In this document: piece after piece, positions 27,471 to 36,025 of the stretch
Layout: each line of letters opens with the position of its first letter
Numbering within the stretch: the stretch's first letter is position 1
From: Solobacterium sp.
GTDB lineage: Bacteria > Bacillota_I > Bacilli_A > Erysipelotrichales > Erysipelotrichaceae
Direction of reading: 5' to 3'
Length of the DNA: 64,000 nucleotides
Assembly (NCBI GenBank): GCA_017512725.1
Contig: JAFWEW010000031.1
Span: forward strand, 86,353 to 150,352
Translations under genes and position numbers: made by a program
The notes under the pieces: model-generated
What the model was told of the DNA's origin: nothing
Database searches by the model: none
The model's input: the letters and a program-made list of their open reading frames with translations, nothing else

Positions 27471-27916
27471 GGAATGATATGGAAAAAACAATGAAACGAA
27501 TCACAGCGAATGCAGGGATTCTTCTGCTTGCGCTTTCGATGATAATGCTCGCTGCGTGTGGAAAATCGGAATTCGGAGTGACGGAAAACTCGGAAAAACG
27601 GATGGTGATCACTGCGGAAAACGCCGCAAAGGATGCCTTCTTTATGGCTGGATCGCTTTGTGCAGAAGATGGAGAAATGATTGTAATCGCTTCTGGTATT
27701 ACACGCGGTGAGATCAGAGTTGAAATCGTCCCGGCATCCGGTCAACAGAGTGATGATGCACTTCCCGATATGAATGGAGAAGCAGTGATTACCGCAAACA
27801 TCGGAAGCAGCGACGGCATCTCCGGTACCGTTCCTGCCGGTACCTATTACGTTCGGGCAGCGGTTCTTGAAAAAGCCACCGGTACGGTAACCATCGAAGC
27901 AGTGCCAGGGGAATAA
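27467..27916 (+). CDS. Small lipoprotein
   Basis: The protein is 149 aa. The signal peptide ends in lipobox MLAAC (about Cys31 from the first ATG); ATGs at residues 5 and 9 are alternative starts that shorten a rather long n-region. The mature part looks like a compact beta-sandwich with repeated Val/Ile/Thr strands. The opening ATG overlaps the preceding stop. Function unknown. It is the last gene of this run and is followed by a strong terminator. Confidence 0.72.
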   Translation: MRNDMEKTMKRITANAGILLLALSMIMLAACGKSEFGVTENSEKRMVITAENAAKDAFFMAGSLCAEDGEMIVIASGITRGEIRVEIVPASGQQSDDALPDMNGEAVITANIGSSDGISGTVPAGTYYVRAAVLEKATGTVTIEAVPGE

Positions 27917-27941
27917 GACGGATCACGACGACAGGGACAGA

Positions 27942-27972
27942 AAAAGCTCAGCGTTCAGTGCTGAGCTTTTGT
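27942..27972. terminator. Bidirectional terminator between convergent genes
   Basis: AAAAGCTCAGC and GCTGAGCTTTT form an 11-bp perfect stem around GTTCAGT. The A and T ends allow use from both strands. Confidence 0.85.
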
Positions 27973-28007
27973 GAAGATAATAATCTGTTTATATTAATGA
28001 TTGATTC

Positions 28008-28763
28008 TTACTGCATCGGAATCTGGCCGTTGCTCTGATAGGAATCAAAAGCCTTCTGGGCTTTCGAGGTCGTTGTGAACAGCACAACTCCAAGAATCAG
28101 GATCAGCCATCCGCTGAGTGTACCGTTATAGACAAGCGATAACACCATGGACAGAATCGCATATGCCAGAACTGCGATTGCACACTTATTGGAATAAGAC
28201 TTCGAAAACCAGTAACCAAGTCCTGCAAGAATAATCGCATCCAGCGGAAGCGTTCCGTTGAGCAGTGCGAAAACCAGATTGATTGCCGCAAATACATAAA
28301 GGATGATGCCGCTGGTCTTCAAGGTCTTCTGGGTTTTCTCATCACAGAAGCGCTGAACAAATTCCTTCAGATTGGAAGGTGCAGCTTCGAATGTCGGGTT
28401 GATACCAGGTGTGGGCTGCGCATAAGTCGGGCCGGACATCGGACGTACTTCTTCCTGAACCGGCATCGGCTGAGGAGCAGGCTGAATCGGAACCTGAGCA
28501 GCAATCGTTTGCGGTGCAGGGAATTCCGGAGAAGCAGCAGGCTGTGCTGCCGGCTCAATCAATTGAAGGGATGCACCGCAGTTCTTGCAGAACAGTTCAT
28601 CTCCTGTCCGCGGAGTTCCGCATTGCATGCAGACATTCGCAAGTTTTGCTGGAGCAGGTTCATTCACCGCTGCCGGTGCAGGCGCTGGTTCCAGTTTGGC
28701 TCCGCACGCTGTGCAGAACTGTGAATCATCATTCAGTGTTGCGCCGCAGTTAGGACAAATCAT
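28008..28763 (-). CDS. Double zinc-ribbon membrane protein
   Basis: The protein is 251 aa from the ATG at 28763, which follows GGAGGTGAAAT. Two zinc ribbons open the protein: CPNCG/CTACG and CMQCG/CKNCG. A long Ala/Pro/Gln-rich linker (about 65-130) precedes three to four membrane helices at the C-terminus. Such proteins are common in Bacillota; they are thought to be membrane-associated adaptors, but none is well understood. It is a single gene, divergent from the hydrolase at 28949. Confidence 0.8.
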   Translation of the reverse strand: MICPNCGATLNDDSQFCTACGAKLEPAPAPAAVNEPAPAKLANVCMQCGTPRTGDELFCKNCGASLQLIEPAAQPAASPEFPAPQTIAAQVPIQPAPQPMPVQEEVRPMSGPTYAQPTPGINPTFEAAPSNLKEFVQRFCDEKTQKTLKTSGIILYVFAAINLVFALLNGTLPLDAIILAGLGYWFSKSYSNKCAIAVLAYAILSMVLSLVYNGTLSGWLILILGVVLFTTTSKAQKAFDSYQSNGQIPMQ

Positions 28764-28948
28764 AGTTATTTCACCTCCGTGCTGATCATGCACAGAATTA
28801 TCTTACCATTGAACAGATCATCCTGTGTGTGCAGAAACGGTAATATAGGAAATTAAGATATCCGGTATCGGGACGAAATATCGAAGGAACCGTCTGAAAT
28901 GATTCACAAAATCTTATTATTAAAAGAGGGATAATAGAGCAGAAACCT

Positions 28949-29941
28949 ATGATCACAAAACTTTTTATTATACTTGCTGTAATCGCTGTGACTGGCGTGG
29001 CTGAGATACTGATCCAGTTTGCCTGGATGATCCGCCAGAACAAAACTGCTAATAACGTTATGCTTGGAAAAAACCGGTTCGAGGCATTGGGACATCAGGA
29101 TACAGCGGTTGTACATCCGGTGTACTCCGAAGAAGAAATTGCGGCGGATCCGGGCAAATCGACGGTAAAACTATATTATTTTCCGGGTCTGAAAGAGAAA
29201 AAGAACCGGTTTGTCGTTATATGCCCGGGCGGGGCTTATGCCGTATGTGGTTTGAAAACAGAGGGATTCCCATCTGCCGCCCGGCTGAATGAACTGGGTT
29301 ATATCGCATTTGTACTGGAATACCGCACCGGGAAAAACGGAGGCGGTTTTGCCGCAATGGATGATCTTGCGGCAGCACTCCGTTACATCAAAGCCCATGC
29401 AGAATCCTTTCATGTATCAGCGGATGATTATGCACTGCTTGGTTTTTCTGCAGGAGGGAACCTGGCTGGTCTCTTTGGTACAGAACAATATGGCTGGGCA
29501 CGTTATGAGGGAATCCATAAACCTTCCATCCTGTTTCTTTGTTATCCTTGGTGCAATCTGAATATCCGAAGCATACTTCCGGTAAGAAGCTTCATGTACA
29601 TTCTGCTGAATGCGATTGGCCACAGATTCCTGATTGGAAAGCATGCGACTGCGGAAGAAAAGAAACGGATGCGTATTCCGTGGCAGGTGACGGACAGCTA
29701 TCCGCCCTGTTACATCATTCATGGAACAAAGGATATCTTTGTTCCGGCAAAAACACATTCGGAGCAGCTGGCTTCCGCATTGGAGAAAAATGGGGTTAAA
29801 TACCATTATGAGAAGGCGGAAGGGCTGACACACTGTTACGGCATTGGTGATGGCACAACCGCTGAAGGCTGGCTTGCCCGTGCAGCTGCGTTCTGGGAGA
29901 GCGAATCTTCGGACCGGCAGACAAGCGGAATATCGTCATGA
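28949..29941 (+). CDS. Alpha/beta hydrolase, BD-FAE/acetylesterase type
   Basis: The protein is 330 aa with one N-terminal membrane segment (about 4-28), then an oxyanion region CPGGAYAVCG, nucleophile GFSAGG (Ser167), HGTKDIFVP for the acid and LTHCYG for the histidine. The order matches esterases that remove acetyl or feruloyl groups from carbohydrates. The membrane anchor places it at the cell surface or inner face. The stop overlaps the next GNAT region. Confidence 0.82.
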   Translation: MITKLFIILAVIAVTGVAEILIQFAWMIRQNKTANNVMLGKNRFEALGHQDTAVVHPVYSEEEIAADPGKSTVKLYYFPGLKEKKNRFVVICPGGAYAVCGLKTEGFPSAARLNELGYIAFVLEYRTGKNGGGFAAMDDLAAALRYIKAHAESFHVSADDYALLGFSAGGNLAGLFGTEQYGWARYEGIHKPSILFLCYPWCNLNIRSILPVRSFMYILLNAIGHRFLIGKHATAEEKKRMRIPWQVTDSYPPCYIIHGTKDIFVPAKTHSEQLASALEKNGVKYHYEKAEGLTHCYGIGDGTTAEGWLARAAAFWESESSDRQTSGISS

Positions 29942-29952
29942 AGGAGAGCACA

Positions 29953-30405
29953 ATGGACTATACGACCAGACCAGTCACGATCAGTGATTATGATGCGCTG
30001 TATGAACTCTGGAATTCCGTGGAAATGAGCCGTCGTGCACTGAATCCGGTAGATGATACCCGGGAAGGAATCGATCGCTATCTGAAACGGAATCCGAATA
30101 CCTGCTTTGCGGCATGCATACAGGATCGGGTCATAGGCGTCATTCTGACCGGTCATGACGGGCGAAGGGGCCTGATTCATCATCTGTGTATTCATCCGGA
30201 TTATCAGCATCTGGGAATCGCAAGCCATCTGTTATCGCTTGCGGAGGAAGCCCTGAAGCAGGAAGGAATTCAGAAAATCTTCTGTCTTGTGTTTAAGGAT
30301 AATGAAAAGGCAAATGCGTTCTGGCTGAAACAGGGATATTCCTGCAGAACGAATCTGAATTACCGCAACAAAAGTCTCAACGAACAGATCCCATCAGGGG
30401 AGTAA
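29953..30405 (+). CDS. GNAT N-acetyltransferase
   Basis: The protein is 150 aa. I chose the ATG at 29953, which follows GGAG; an in-frame ATG at 29938 overlaps the hydrolase stop. Motif A reads LCIHPDYQHLGIASHLLSLAEEAL and motif B ends in KANAFWLKQGYS. It belongs to the YpeA/RimI-like group that acetylates amines. The substrate is unknown. Confidence 0.85.
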   Translation: MDYTTRPVTISDYDALYELWNSVEMSRRALNPVDDTREGIDRYLKRNPNTCFAACIQDRVIGVILTGHDGRRGLIHHLCIHPDYQHLGIASHLLSLAEEALKQEGIQKIFCLVFKDNEKANAFWLKQGYSCRTNLNYRNKSLNEQIPSGE

Positions 30406-30428
30406 CAACAAAAAGAGTGGAGGTTGAA

Positions 30429-30740
30429 ATGATTAAGATCTACGGAATGCCTACCTGTCCGTACTGCGATTATGTACATGAGCAGGTCAAAGGACGCGAA
30501 GACGAGTTTGAGTACATCAATATCGGTGAGAATATCCGGAACATGAGCGCATTTACTAGAATGCGGGACAGCAGCCCGGTATTTGATCACTCCAAGGAGA
30601 TCGGAGATGTCGGGATCCCTGCATTTGTTTTCGAAGACGGCAGGATATCCATCGATCCGGCAGATGCAGGACTGATTGAGTTTGGTTCTCCCAACGCCTG
30701 CTCGATCGAGGATCACAAAAGCGGCCGGAAAGGATGCTGA
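30429..30740 (+). CDS. Glutaredoxin-like protein
   Basis: The protein is 103 aa. The ATG at 30429 follows GGAGG. The redox motif CPYC sits after the first strand (IYGMPTCPYCDYV), and VGIPAFVFEDG supplies the cis-proline and GG-like turn of thioredoxin folds. It probably reduces disulfides or mixed thiols. The length and the late cysteine at the C-terminus differ from classical Grx. It lies between a GNAT and alsD. Confidence 0.8.
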   Translation: MIKIYGMPTCPYCDYVHEQVKGREDEFEYINIGENIRNMSAFTRMRDSSPVFDHSKEIGDVGIPAFVFEDGRISIDPADAGLIEFGSPNACSIEDHKSGRKGC

Positions 30741-30788
30741 TGAGAATTGGTTCCTGAGAAGTACTCAGGATCTTGGAAAGGGAAATCA

Positions 30789-31514
30789 ATGGGCATTTTT
30801 CAGATATCAACATTGCAGGCTCTGGCACTGGGTTATTCCAGAGCTGTCGTCACGGTAAACGAACTGTTAACCCACGGCACCATCGGACTGGGTACCTTTG
30901 AGAATGTAAACGGAGAAATGATCGTAGTGGACGGGGAGTGTTACCGTGCGGAGGAAGATGGAACCGTACGGAAGGCAGATCCGGATATGGGCGTTCCGTT
31001 TGCGGCAGTCGCAGCCGAAGAAGATGCGAAAGAATTCAAGGTAGAAAACGTCGAATCGATTGAAAAGCTGAAACAATTACTGACGATTTATATCGATGAT
31101 GAGTTTTCACTGAACAGTATGCATGTCGCCCGGATCGACGGAGATTTTATCCGGGTAAATGCACGGTCGGAGGCTCCTTATCGTTCCCACCATGTGGAAC
31201 TCAAGGATATCCTGGCAAAGACACAGCGGGATTTCATGTTTGAAAATATTTCCGGAACCCTCGTGTGTGTTTACTATCCGGATTTCATGGATGGAATCAA
31301 CGCATCGGGATGGCATATTCATTTCCTGTCACAGGATCATACAAAGGGCGGACATGTTTTTGATCTGAATCTGATTCAGGGAACCGTCCAGATGCTAAAG
31401 ATCAACCGGCTTGAAATACAGCTTCCCAGTGAACCGGCATTTGATACCTATGCACTCAAAGAAGCTTCCGGAAATGATATTAAGAAAGTGGAGCAGGGTA
31501 ACGGAAAAGATTAA
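30789..31514 (+). CDS. alsD: Acetolactate decarboxylase
   Basis: The protein is about 241 aa from the ATG at 30789, which follows GGAAAGGG; an in-frame TTG at 30747 is less likely. Typical AlsD/BudA elements are STLQALALGYS, the ELLTHGTIGLGTF segment and the zinc ligands in GWHIHFLSQDHTKGGHV. It converts 2-acetolactate to acetoin, limiting acid production or removing excess acetolactate. No acetolactate synthase gene is adjacent. Confidence 0.9.
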   Translation: MGIFQISTLQALALGYSRAVVTVNELLTHGTIGLGTFENVNGEMIVVDGECYRAEEDGTVRKADPDMGVPFAAVAAEEDAKEFKVENVESIEKLKQLLTIYIDDEFSLNSMHVARIDGDFIRVNARSEAPYRSHHVELKDILAKTQRDFMFENISGTLVCVYYPDFMDGINASGWHIHFLSQDHTKGGHVFDLNLIQGTVQMLKINRLEIQLPSEPAFDTYALKEASGNDIKKVEQGNGKD

Positions 31515-31536
31515 GGCATTGATACTTTACGGCAGA

Positions 31537-31572
31537 GGAACCGCTCTTTGCCGGCAGGAAACGGTTTTCTTT
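31537..31572 (+). terminator. Intrinsic terminator after alsD
   Basis: GAACCG pairs with CGGTTT across a partly self-pairing interior, followed by TTCTTTGTTT. Moderate strength. Confidence 0.6.
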
Positions 31573-31582
31573 GTTTAATTGA

Positions 31583-31611
31583 TTGAACCGGTACCGGAAG
31601 AAAGTTAGAAT
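31583..31611 (+). promoter_or_regulatory. Promoter of the GNAT leader RNA
   Basis: TTGAAC (31583-31588) and TAGAAT (31606-31611) are 17 bp apart. The predicted start near 31619 falls right at the first paired segment of the structured leader. Confidence 0.65.
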
Positions 31612-31617
31612 AATGGT

Positions 31618-31730
31618 GCATCGGAGGACAGTGTGCCGTAGCACAGGGGATCGTAAGCGTTGGCTTGCAGGCCGCCTGTTGGATAAGATGTCGGGTGAGC
31701 CCGGTCTGTTTTTTGGCCGGGTTTTTTATA
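31618..31730 (+). ncRNA. Structured 5' leader with terminator, candidate riboswitch
   Basis: GCATC (31618-31622) can close against GATGT (31687-31691). Inside are hairpins TGTGC-CGTA-GCACA (31632-31645) and GTAAGC-GTTG-GCTTGC (31653-31668), plus an ACAGG/CCTGT pairing. Downstream, CGGG-TGAG-CCCG (31692-31703) competes for the CCCGG arm of a terminator, CCCGG/CCGGG, followed by TTTTTT (31700-31727). This aptamer-plus-switch layout precedes a GNAT gene. I recognise no known riboswitch class in it. Confidence 0.55.
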
Positions 31731-31749
31731 TCCGGCAGGAGGTATGAAA

Positions 31750-32292
31750 ATGTGTAAAACAGATGTAATGTTGGTTCCATTAACCGAAGAAGACAGAGAA
31801 GCGTTCATTAAAGATAATCAGTGGGCGTTCAAGTATGGTGCGACGAAAGAATTCGGAATGCGCGATAACCATTTCGAGGAAGAAGGAGAGATCATCTCCA
31901 GAGCGACAATCGAGCAGGCCATCGATCATGGCGAAGCGTACCGGATCGTCTGTGACGGGAAAAAGGTCGGCGGAGTGATTATTCGTGTGGAAGGGAACCG
32001 GGGTGACCTTGAGATCCTGTTTGTCAATCCGGATGTTCACAGTAAGGGGATCGGCTATGCCGCCTGGTGCGCAGTTGAAAAGATGCATCCGGAAGTGGAT
32101 GTATGGGAAACGGTAACACCGTATTTCGAAACCCGGAACATTCATTTTTATGTCAACCGATGCGGATTCCATATCGTTGAGTTTTATAACTCACACCATC
32201 CTGAACCGAATAATCCCGCTGAAGGACATTATGAAGTGGAAGAAGACGGATCAATGGACGGGATGTTCCGGTTTGAAAAGAGGATTCGATAA
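31750..32292 (+). CDS. GNAT N-acetyltransferase
   Basis: The protein is 180 aa. The ATG at 31750 is 7 bases after GGAGG; the ATG at 31744 is too close to it. Motif A is ILFVNPDVHSKGIGYAAWCAVEK, with ETRNIHFYVNRCGFHIVEF as motif B and an acidic C-terminal strand. It lies behind a structured leader ending in an intrinsic terminator, so its expression is probably controlled by premature termination. The substrate is unknown. Confidence 0.85.
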   Translation: MCKTDVMLVPLTEEDREAFIKDNQWAFKYGATKEFGMRDNHFEEEGEIISRATIEQAIDHGEAYRIVCDGKKVGGVIIRVEGNRGDLEILFVNPDVHSKGIGYAAWCAVEKMHPEVDVWETVTPYFETRNIHFYVNRCGFHIVEFYNSHHPEPNNPAEGHYEVEEDGSMDGMFRFEKRIR

Positions 32293-32399
32293 GCGCTGTC
32301 AGCTGGAAGGATCTGTTTTCTTTTGCATGTCTGCAAACAAGTATAATGAGATCAGAACTTCCCCCGGACACAAAAGACCGGGATGAAAGGATGAAGCAT

Positions 32400-33227
32400 A
32401 TGATCGAGAAAACATACAGCACAAGATGCGGAACGATTCATTACTGGACCAATGAAATGACCGGTCCTGCGGCACTTGTATTTCTGCCTGGCCTGACTGC
32501 GGATCACCGTCTGTTTGAGAAACAGATTGAATATTTCCAGAATAAGTACCGCGTACTCGTATGGGATGCCCCGGGACATGCGGCATCCTGGCCGTTTGAG
32601 TTCTCCTTTGACCTGAAAGACAAAGCAGTCTGGCTGGATGAGATCCTGCAGCAGGAAGGAATCGAATCCCCTGTTATCATCGGACAGTCGATGGGCGGCT
32701 ATGTGGGGCAGATGTACTCCCAGCTGTATCCGGATAAGCTGAAAGGGTTTATCTCCATTGATTCTGCACCATTGCAGCGAAAGTATGTAACGGCTGCTGA
32801 GATCTGGCTGCTGAAACGGATGGAACCGGTCTATCGTCACTATCCGTGGAAGTCGCTTCTGAAAACCGGAACCAACGGAGTCGCGGAATCGGAATACGGC
32901 AGAAAACTGATGCATGAGATCATGATGACCTATGACGGGGACCAGGAACGGTACGCAAAACTCTCCGGTCACGGATTTCAGATGCTGGCAGAAGCGATGG
33001 AGGCAGACCTTCCGTATGAACTGAAATGTCCGGCACTTCTGATCTGCGGTGAAAAAGACCATGCCGGTTCCTGTATCCGCTACAATAAGGCATGGCATAA
33101 GGAAACCGGGATCCCGATTGAATGGATCAAAGGGGCGGGTCATAATTCCAATACCGACAAACCTGAACAGATCAACGGTTTGATTGAGTCATTCGCAGAA
33201 AAACTGGATTTGGGTTCGAACGCATAA
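32400..33227 (+). CDS. Alpha/beta hydrolase
   Basis: The protein is 275 aa from the ATG at 32400, which follows AAAGG at 9-bp spacing; earlier in-frame ATGs (32391, 32346) have poorer sites. The nucleophile elbow is GQSMGG (Ser97), with CGEKDHAGS and GAGHNSN giving acid and histidine. It resembles MenH- or epoxide-hydrolase-like soluble enzymes. Substrate unknown. Confidence 0.85.
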   Translation: MIEKTYSTRCGTIHYWTNEMTGPAALVFLPGLTADHRLFEKQIEYFQNKYRVLVWDAPGHAASWPFEFSFDLKDKAVWLDEILQQEGIESPVIIGQSMGGYVGQMYSQLYPDKLKGFISIDSAPLQRKYVTAAEIWLLKRMEPVYRHYPWKSLLKTGTNGVAESEYGRKLMHEIMMTYDGDQERYAKLSGHGFQMLAEAMEADLPYELKCPALLICGEKDHAGSCIRYNKAWHKETGIPIEWIKGAGHNSNTDKPEQINGLIESFAEKLDLGSNA

Positions 33228-33264
33228 TAATGATCGGAGCCAGAAAATGCCGGCGGATAAATAT

Positions 33265-33302
33265 GTGGGGAGCACCATCGAGGTGATTTCCCACTTTTTT
33301 TA
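33265..33302 (+). terminator. Intrinsic terminator
   Basis: GTGGG pairs with CCCAC with an inner CACC/GGTG stem, followed by seven T residues. It ends the hydrolase gene. Confidence 0.8.
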
Positions 33303-33457
33303 CGGCAAAGAGTTCTGCATCGTACGCAGAGGCTCAAGAAACTTAAAGCATTTATTGTCAGTAAAAAATTCAGGAGAATATCAGAAGCGAGACAGAATAC
33401 ATAGAATCCAAAAAAGCGTTGCAAATGCAAAGAGCGGCATCAACGTACGGAGTAAAG
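33303..33457. other. Non-coding gap between terminators
   Basis: I see no credible gene here. Short ORFs crossing it lack ribosome binding sites and run through the flanking terminators. The stretch is AT-rich with scattered A-runs. Confidence 0.5.
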
Positions 33458-33487
33458 CAAAGCCAGCGTCGGAAGGCGCTGGCTTTA
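33458..33487 (-). terminator. Hairpin after the old-yellow-enzyme operon
   Basis: AAAGCCAGCG and CGCTGGCTTT form a 10-bp perfect stem around TCGGAAGG. T-rich sequence on the minus side (GGCTTTGCTTTAC) supports termination of the minus-strand operon. Confidence 0.6.
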
Positions 33488-33518
33488 ATCCGAGGATTCT
33501 ATTTCTTTCCGCAGTGAC

Positions 33519-35576
33519 TCAGATCTTCATTGCGGTCTCATAGGCTTTCCACACTACGGAGCGAAGATTGCCGATGTGATCACAGTCACCGACGAGGTAG
33601 GTGTTCCGCTTGCCTGCAGAAGCCAGCGGTGCCGGGAGATAGCCGGTGGAGGAGATTACGGAATCACAGGAAATCTGAATGTCCTCTCCGTCTTTTGTCT
33701 CACAGATGATCGAGTCATCCTTTACTTCCTTCAGCTTTGTTTCAAGGTAAACAGGTACCTTCTTCCATGCAAAGTATTCTCTGAGGTAAGAGGAGTTGGC
33801 CAGGCAGACACCCTTCTGCTTGACGAGATCATCGAGCATTTCGACAATGATCGGTTTCTTTCCCTGCAGGAATAACTCATAGGCAATCTCACAGCCGGTG
33901 AGACCGCCGCCGATCACGGCTACGGTTTCGCCAACTTCTCTGCCGCGGAGATAATCGCAGGCTTCGATCATCTTCTCATATCCCGGGATACGCCGCATGA
34001 TGCGCGGGGTGGAACCGGTTGCGATGATCACCGGATCATTTCCGAATTCAAGAACAGAGCGTACTTCATAGTTGAAGCGAACTTCGATTCCAAGCTTCTT
34101 AATCTCTCTGCGGTACCATTCCAAGAGATCACGCAGCTTGCCCTTGTAGGATTCAGCACTTGCCGGAATAAACGTTCCGCCAAGGACATCGCTCTTTTCA
34201 TAGATGATCGGCTTATGCCCGCGCAGTGCGAGAACCCGGGCCGCTTCCATTCCGCCGATACCGCCGCCGACCACATGTACGGTCATTGGCTTATCGGTCT
34301 TTTTAATGTAGTGCTTGTCTGTCTGCATCGTCTCTGCATTGACGGCACACCTTGCCAGGTGGAGGGAATCCATCAGATCCTGATCATTCGGAACGCCCTT
34401 GTAGTGGCACATGTTGAAACAGCCGTTATGGCAGAGAATACACGGGCGGATGTCCTCTTCCCGCTCTTCCATAAGCTTGGTGACCCACTCCGTATCCGCA
34501 AGGAACTGTCTTGCAAAGCCAGCACCGTCGAGCTTTCCTTCTTCAATTGCTTTTGCGGCGACAGAGGGATCCATACGGCCGGCACAGACAACCGGAATAT
34601 CACAGAAGTTCCGGATATGTTCAACATCTTCAAGGTTGCAGTTCTCCGGCATGTAGATCGGCGGATGCGCCCAGTACCAGGCATCATAGGTTCCATTGTC
34701 GCAGTTGAGCATGTCGTAGCCCGCATCCTGCAGGTATTTGACAGCCCGTTCGCTTTCTTCCATGTCACGGCCTGCCTCTTCGTATTCTTCTTCCGGAAGG
34801 GCGCCTCTGCGGAATCCCTTGGTTTTGGAGAGCACACTGTAACGGAGACTGACCGGGAAATCCTTTCCGCAGGCTTCCTTGATTGCCTGAACGATTTCCA
34901 CTGCAAAGCGGTAGCGGTTCTCAAAGCTTCCACCGTATTCATCGGTACGGTGATTTACATATTTCAGCGTGAACTGATCGAGCAGATAGCCCTCGTGTAC
35001 GGCATGAATTTCAACACCGTCCACACCGGCTTCCTGAAGCAGCTTTGCCGTCTTTGCGAACGCTTCGACAAATTCGTGGATCTCTTCTCTGGTCATGGCT
35101 CTGGAAGGAACCTTGTCGCTCCAGCGGTTTGGACTTGGCGAGGCACTCGCAGTGATCTTGTCGAGATCCATGAAAGGCTTGGATACGGTCCGCAGAATCT
35201 TGTTGGAATAGAGTGTCTCCATCAGTTCCGAGATCGTAAAGCTTCGGCCAAAACCGGCAGTCAGCTGAATGAAGAGCTTCGCACCGGTCTTGTGGAATTC
35301 CGGCATCCACTGTGCGAGATCGTCGTACATCTTCTTGTTTTTGTACAGCCATTCGCCGCCCATCGGATTATAGACGGGCTGGCAGCCCGGCAGCACGAGA
35401 CCGGCATTATTCTTTGCGACGTTATAAATAAACTCTGAACCGGCTTTGTCAAAGTGGTTCTTTTCCATCCAGCCGAAGAGATCGGTTCCGCCCATCGAAG
35501 TCAGAACGATACGGTTCTTGATTTCGAGGTTTCCGATCTTCCACGGCGTAAATAATGCTTCATATTCCTTTTTCAT
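33519..35576 (-). CDS. Old-yellow-enzyme / 2,4-dienoyl-CoA reductase-like FAD-FMN-FeS oxidoreductase
   Basis: The protein is 685 aa. The first about 360 residues are an FMN-binding TIM barrel (PWKIGNLEIKNRIV, GVDGVEIHAVHEGYLLDQF, NRTDEYGGSFENR-like region). Cys379, Cys382 and Cys386 (CILCHNGC) begin the [4Fe-4S] site; Cys390 or Cys410 may be the fourth ligand, an unusual spacing. FAD and NAD(P)H Rossmann motifs follow (VHVVGGGIGGMEAARVL, VAVIGGGLTGCEIA). The family reduces activated C=C bonds in enoates, bile acids or dienoyl-CoAs. It overlaps the AcnX small-subunit gene by 4 bp, implying a shared pathway. Confidence 0.88.
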   Translation of the reverse strand: MKKEYEALFTPWKIGNLEIKNRIVLTSMGGTDLFGWMEKNHFDKAGSEFIYNVAKNNAGLVLPGCQPVYNPMGGEWLYKNKKMYDDLAQWMPEFHKTGAKLFIQLTAGFGRSFTISELMETLYSNKILRTVSKPFMDLDKITASASPSPNRWSDKVPSRAMTREEIHEFVEAFAKTAKLLQEAGVDGVEIHAVHEGYLLDQFTLKYVNHRTDEYGGSFENRYRFAVEIVQAIKEACGKDFPVSLRYSVLSKTKGFRRGALPEEEYEEAGRDMEESERAVKYLQDAGYDMLNCDNGTYDAWYWAHPPIYMPENCNLEDVEHIRNFCDIPVVCAGRMDPSVAAKAIEEGKLDGAGFARQFLADTEWVTKLMEEREEDIRPCILCHNGCFNMCHYKGVPNDQDLMDSLHLARCAVNAETMQTDKHYIKKTDKPMTVHVVGGGIGGMEAARVLALRGHKPIIYEKSDVLGGTFIPASAESYKGKLRDLLEWYRREIKKLGIEVRFNYEVRSVLEFGNDPVIIATGSTPRIMRRIPGYEKMIEACDYLRGREVGETVAVIGGGLTGCEIAYELFLQGKKPIIVEMLDDLVKQKGVCLANSSYLREYFAWKKVPVYLETKLKEVKDDSIICETKDGEDIQISCDSVISSTGYLPAPLASAGKRNTYLVGDCDHIGNLRSVVWKAYETAMKI

Positions 35577-36025
35577 TCGCCATCCTCCACCGTAACCGTT
35601 CCATCAGTGGCCACGGTAATCTTCATGCCTTCCTTTACATAGTCCAGAAATTCATCACCCAGATCATCAACCAGCACGATCGGATGATCCGACCAGTTGG
35701 CAGTAAGCACAGCACCGGCGACCGCAAGAGTGTCGGCTTTCTTCGGAAACAGCATGCATGCCGGTCCGACATTCATGCACGAGGCGCAGTAGAGCACCAT
35801 TCCGCCGGTGGTGGAACCGATCGTCTCGGGCAGGCAGAGTGCCTTGCCGGGAATCAGCTTGCCGCAGATCTCAGGATTGTTGATATCCTTGAGAACTCCT
35901 TTCGGATTCAGGAACGAACCTGCCGTTTTCAGATTGGCCAGTGTATTGAATCCGGTATGGGTAACCAGTGCTTCAGCGGTCACATCGCCCGGTACAACCG
36001 GACGTCCCTTAAATGTTTTCGTCAT
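35573..36025 (-). CDS. Aconitase X small (swivel) subunit, DUF126
   Basis: The protein is 150 aa. The FKGRPVVPGDVTAEALV start, GKLIPGKALCLPETIGSTTGG and SDHPIVLVDD are hallmarks of the AcnX swivel domain. It pairs with the large subunit encoded just upstream in transcription (4-bp overlap) to make a hydro-lyase. Characterised AcnX enzymes are cis-3-hydroxyproline dehydratase in bacteria and phosphomevalonate dehydratase in archaea; the substrate here is open. Confidence 0.88.
   Translation of the reverse strand: MTKTFKGRPVVPGDVTAEALVTHTGFNTLANLKTAGSFLNPKGVLKDINNPEICGKLIPGKALCLPETIGSTTGGMVLYCASCMNVGPACMLFPKKADTLAVAGAVLTANWSDHPIVLVDDLGDEFLDYVKEGMKITVATDGTVTVEDGE

Noticed and set aside
31618..31690. 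ZTP, TPP, SAM, glycine or c-di-GMP riboswitch in the GNAT leader
   Set aside because: Short resemblances such as GCACAGGG or CCGCCTG occur, but the rest of each consensus is missing.
33184..33543. 119-codon plus-strand frame after the hydrolase gene
   Set aside because: It overlaps the hydrolase end, runs through two hairpin terminators and has no ribosome binding site.
34215..35438. 407-codon open frame on the plus strand opposite the old-yellow-enzyme gene
   Set aside because: Shadow frame with no recognisable domain and no start signals.
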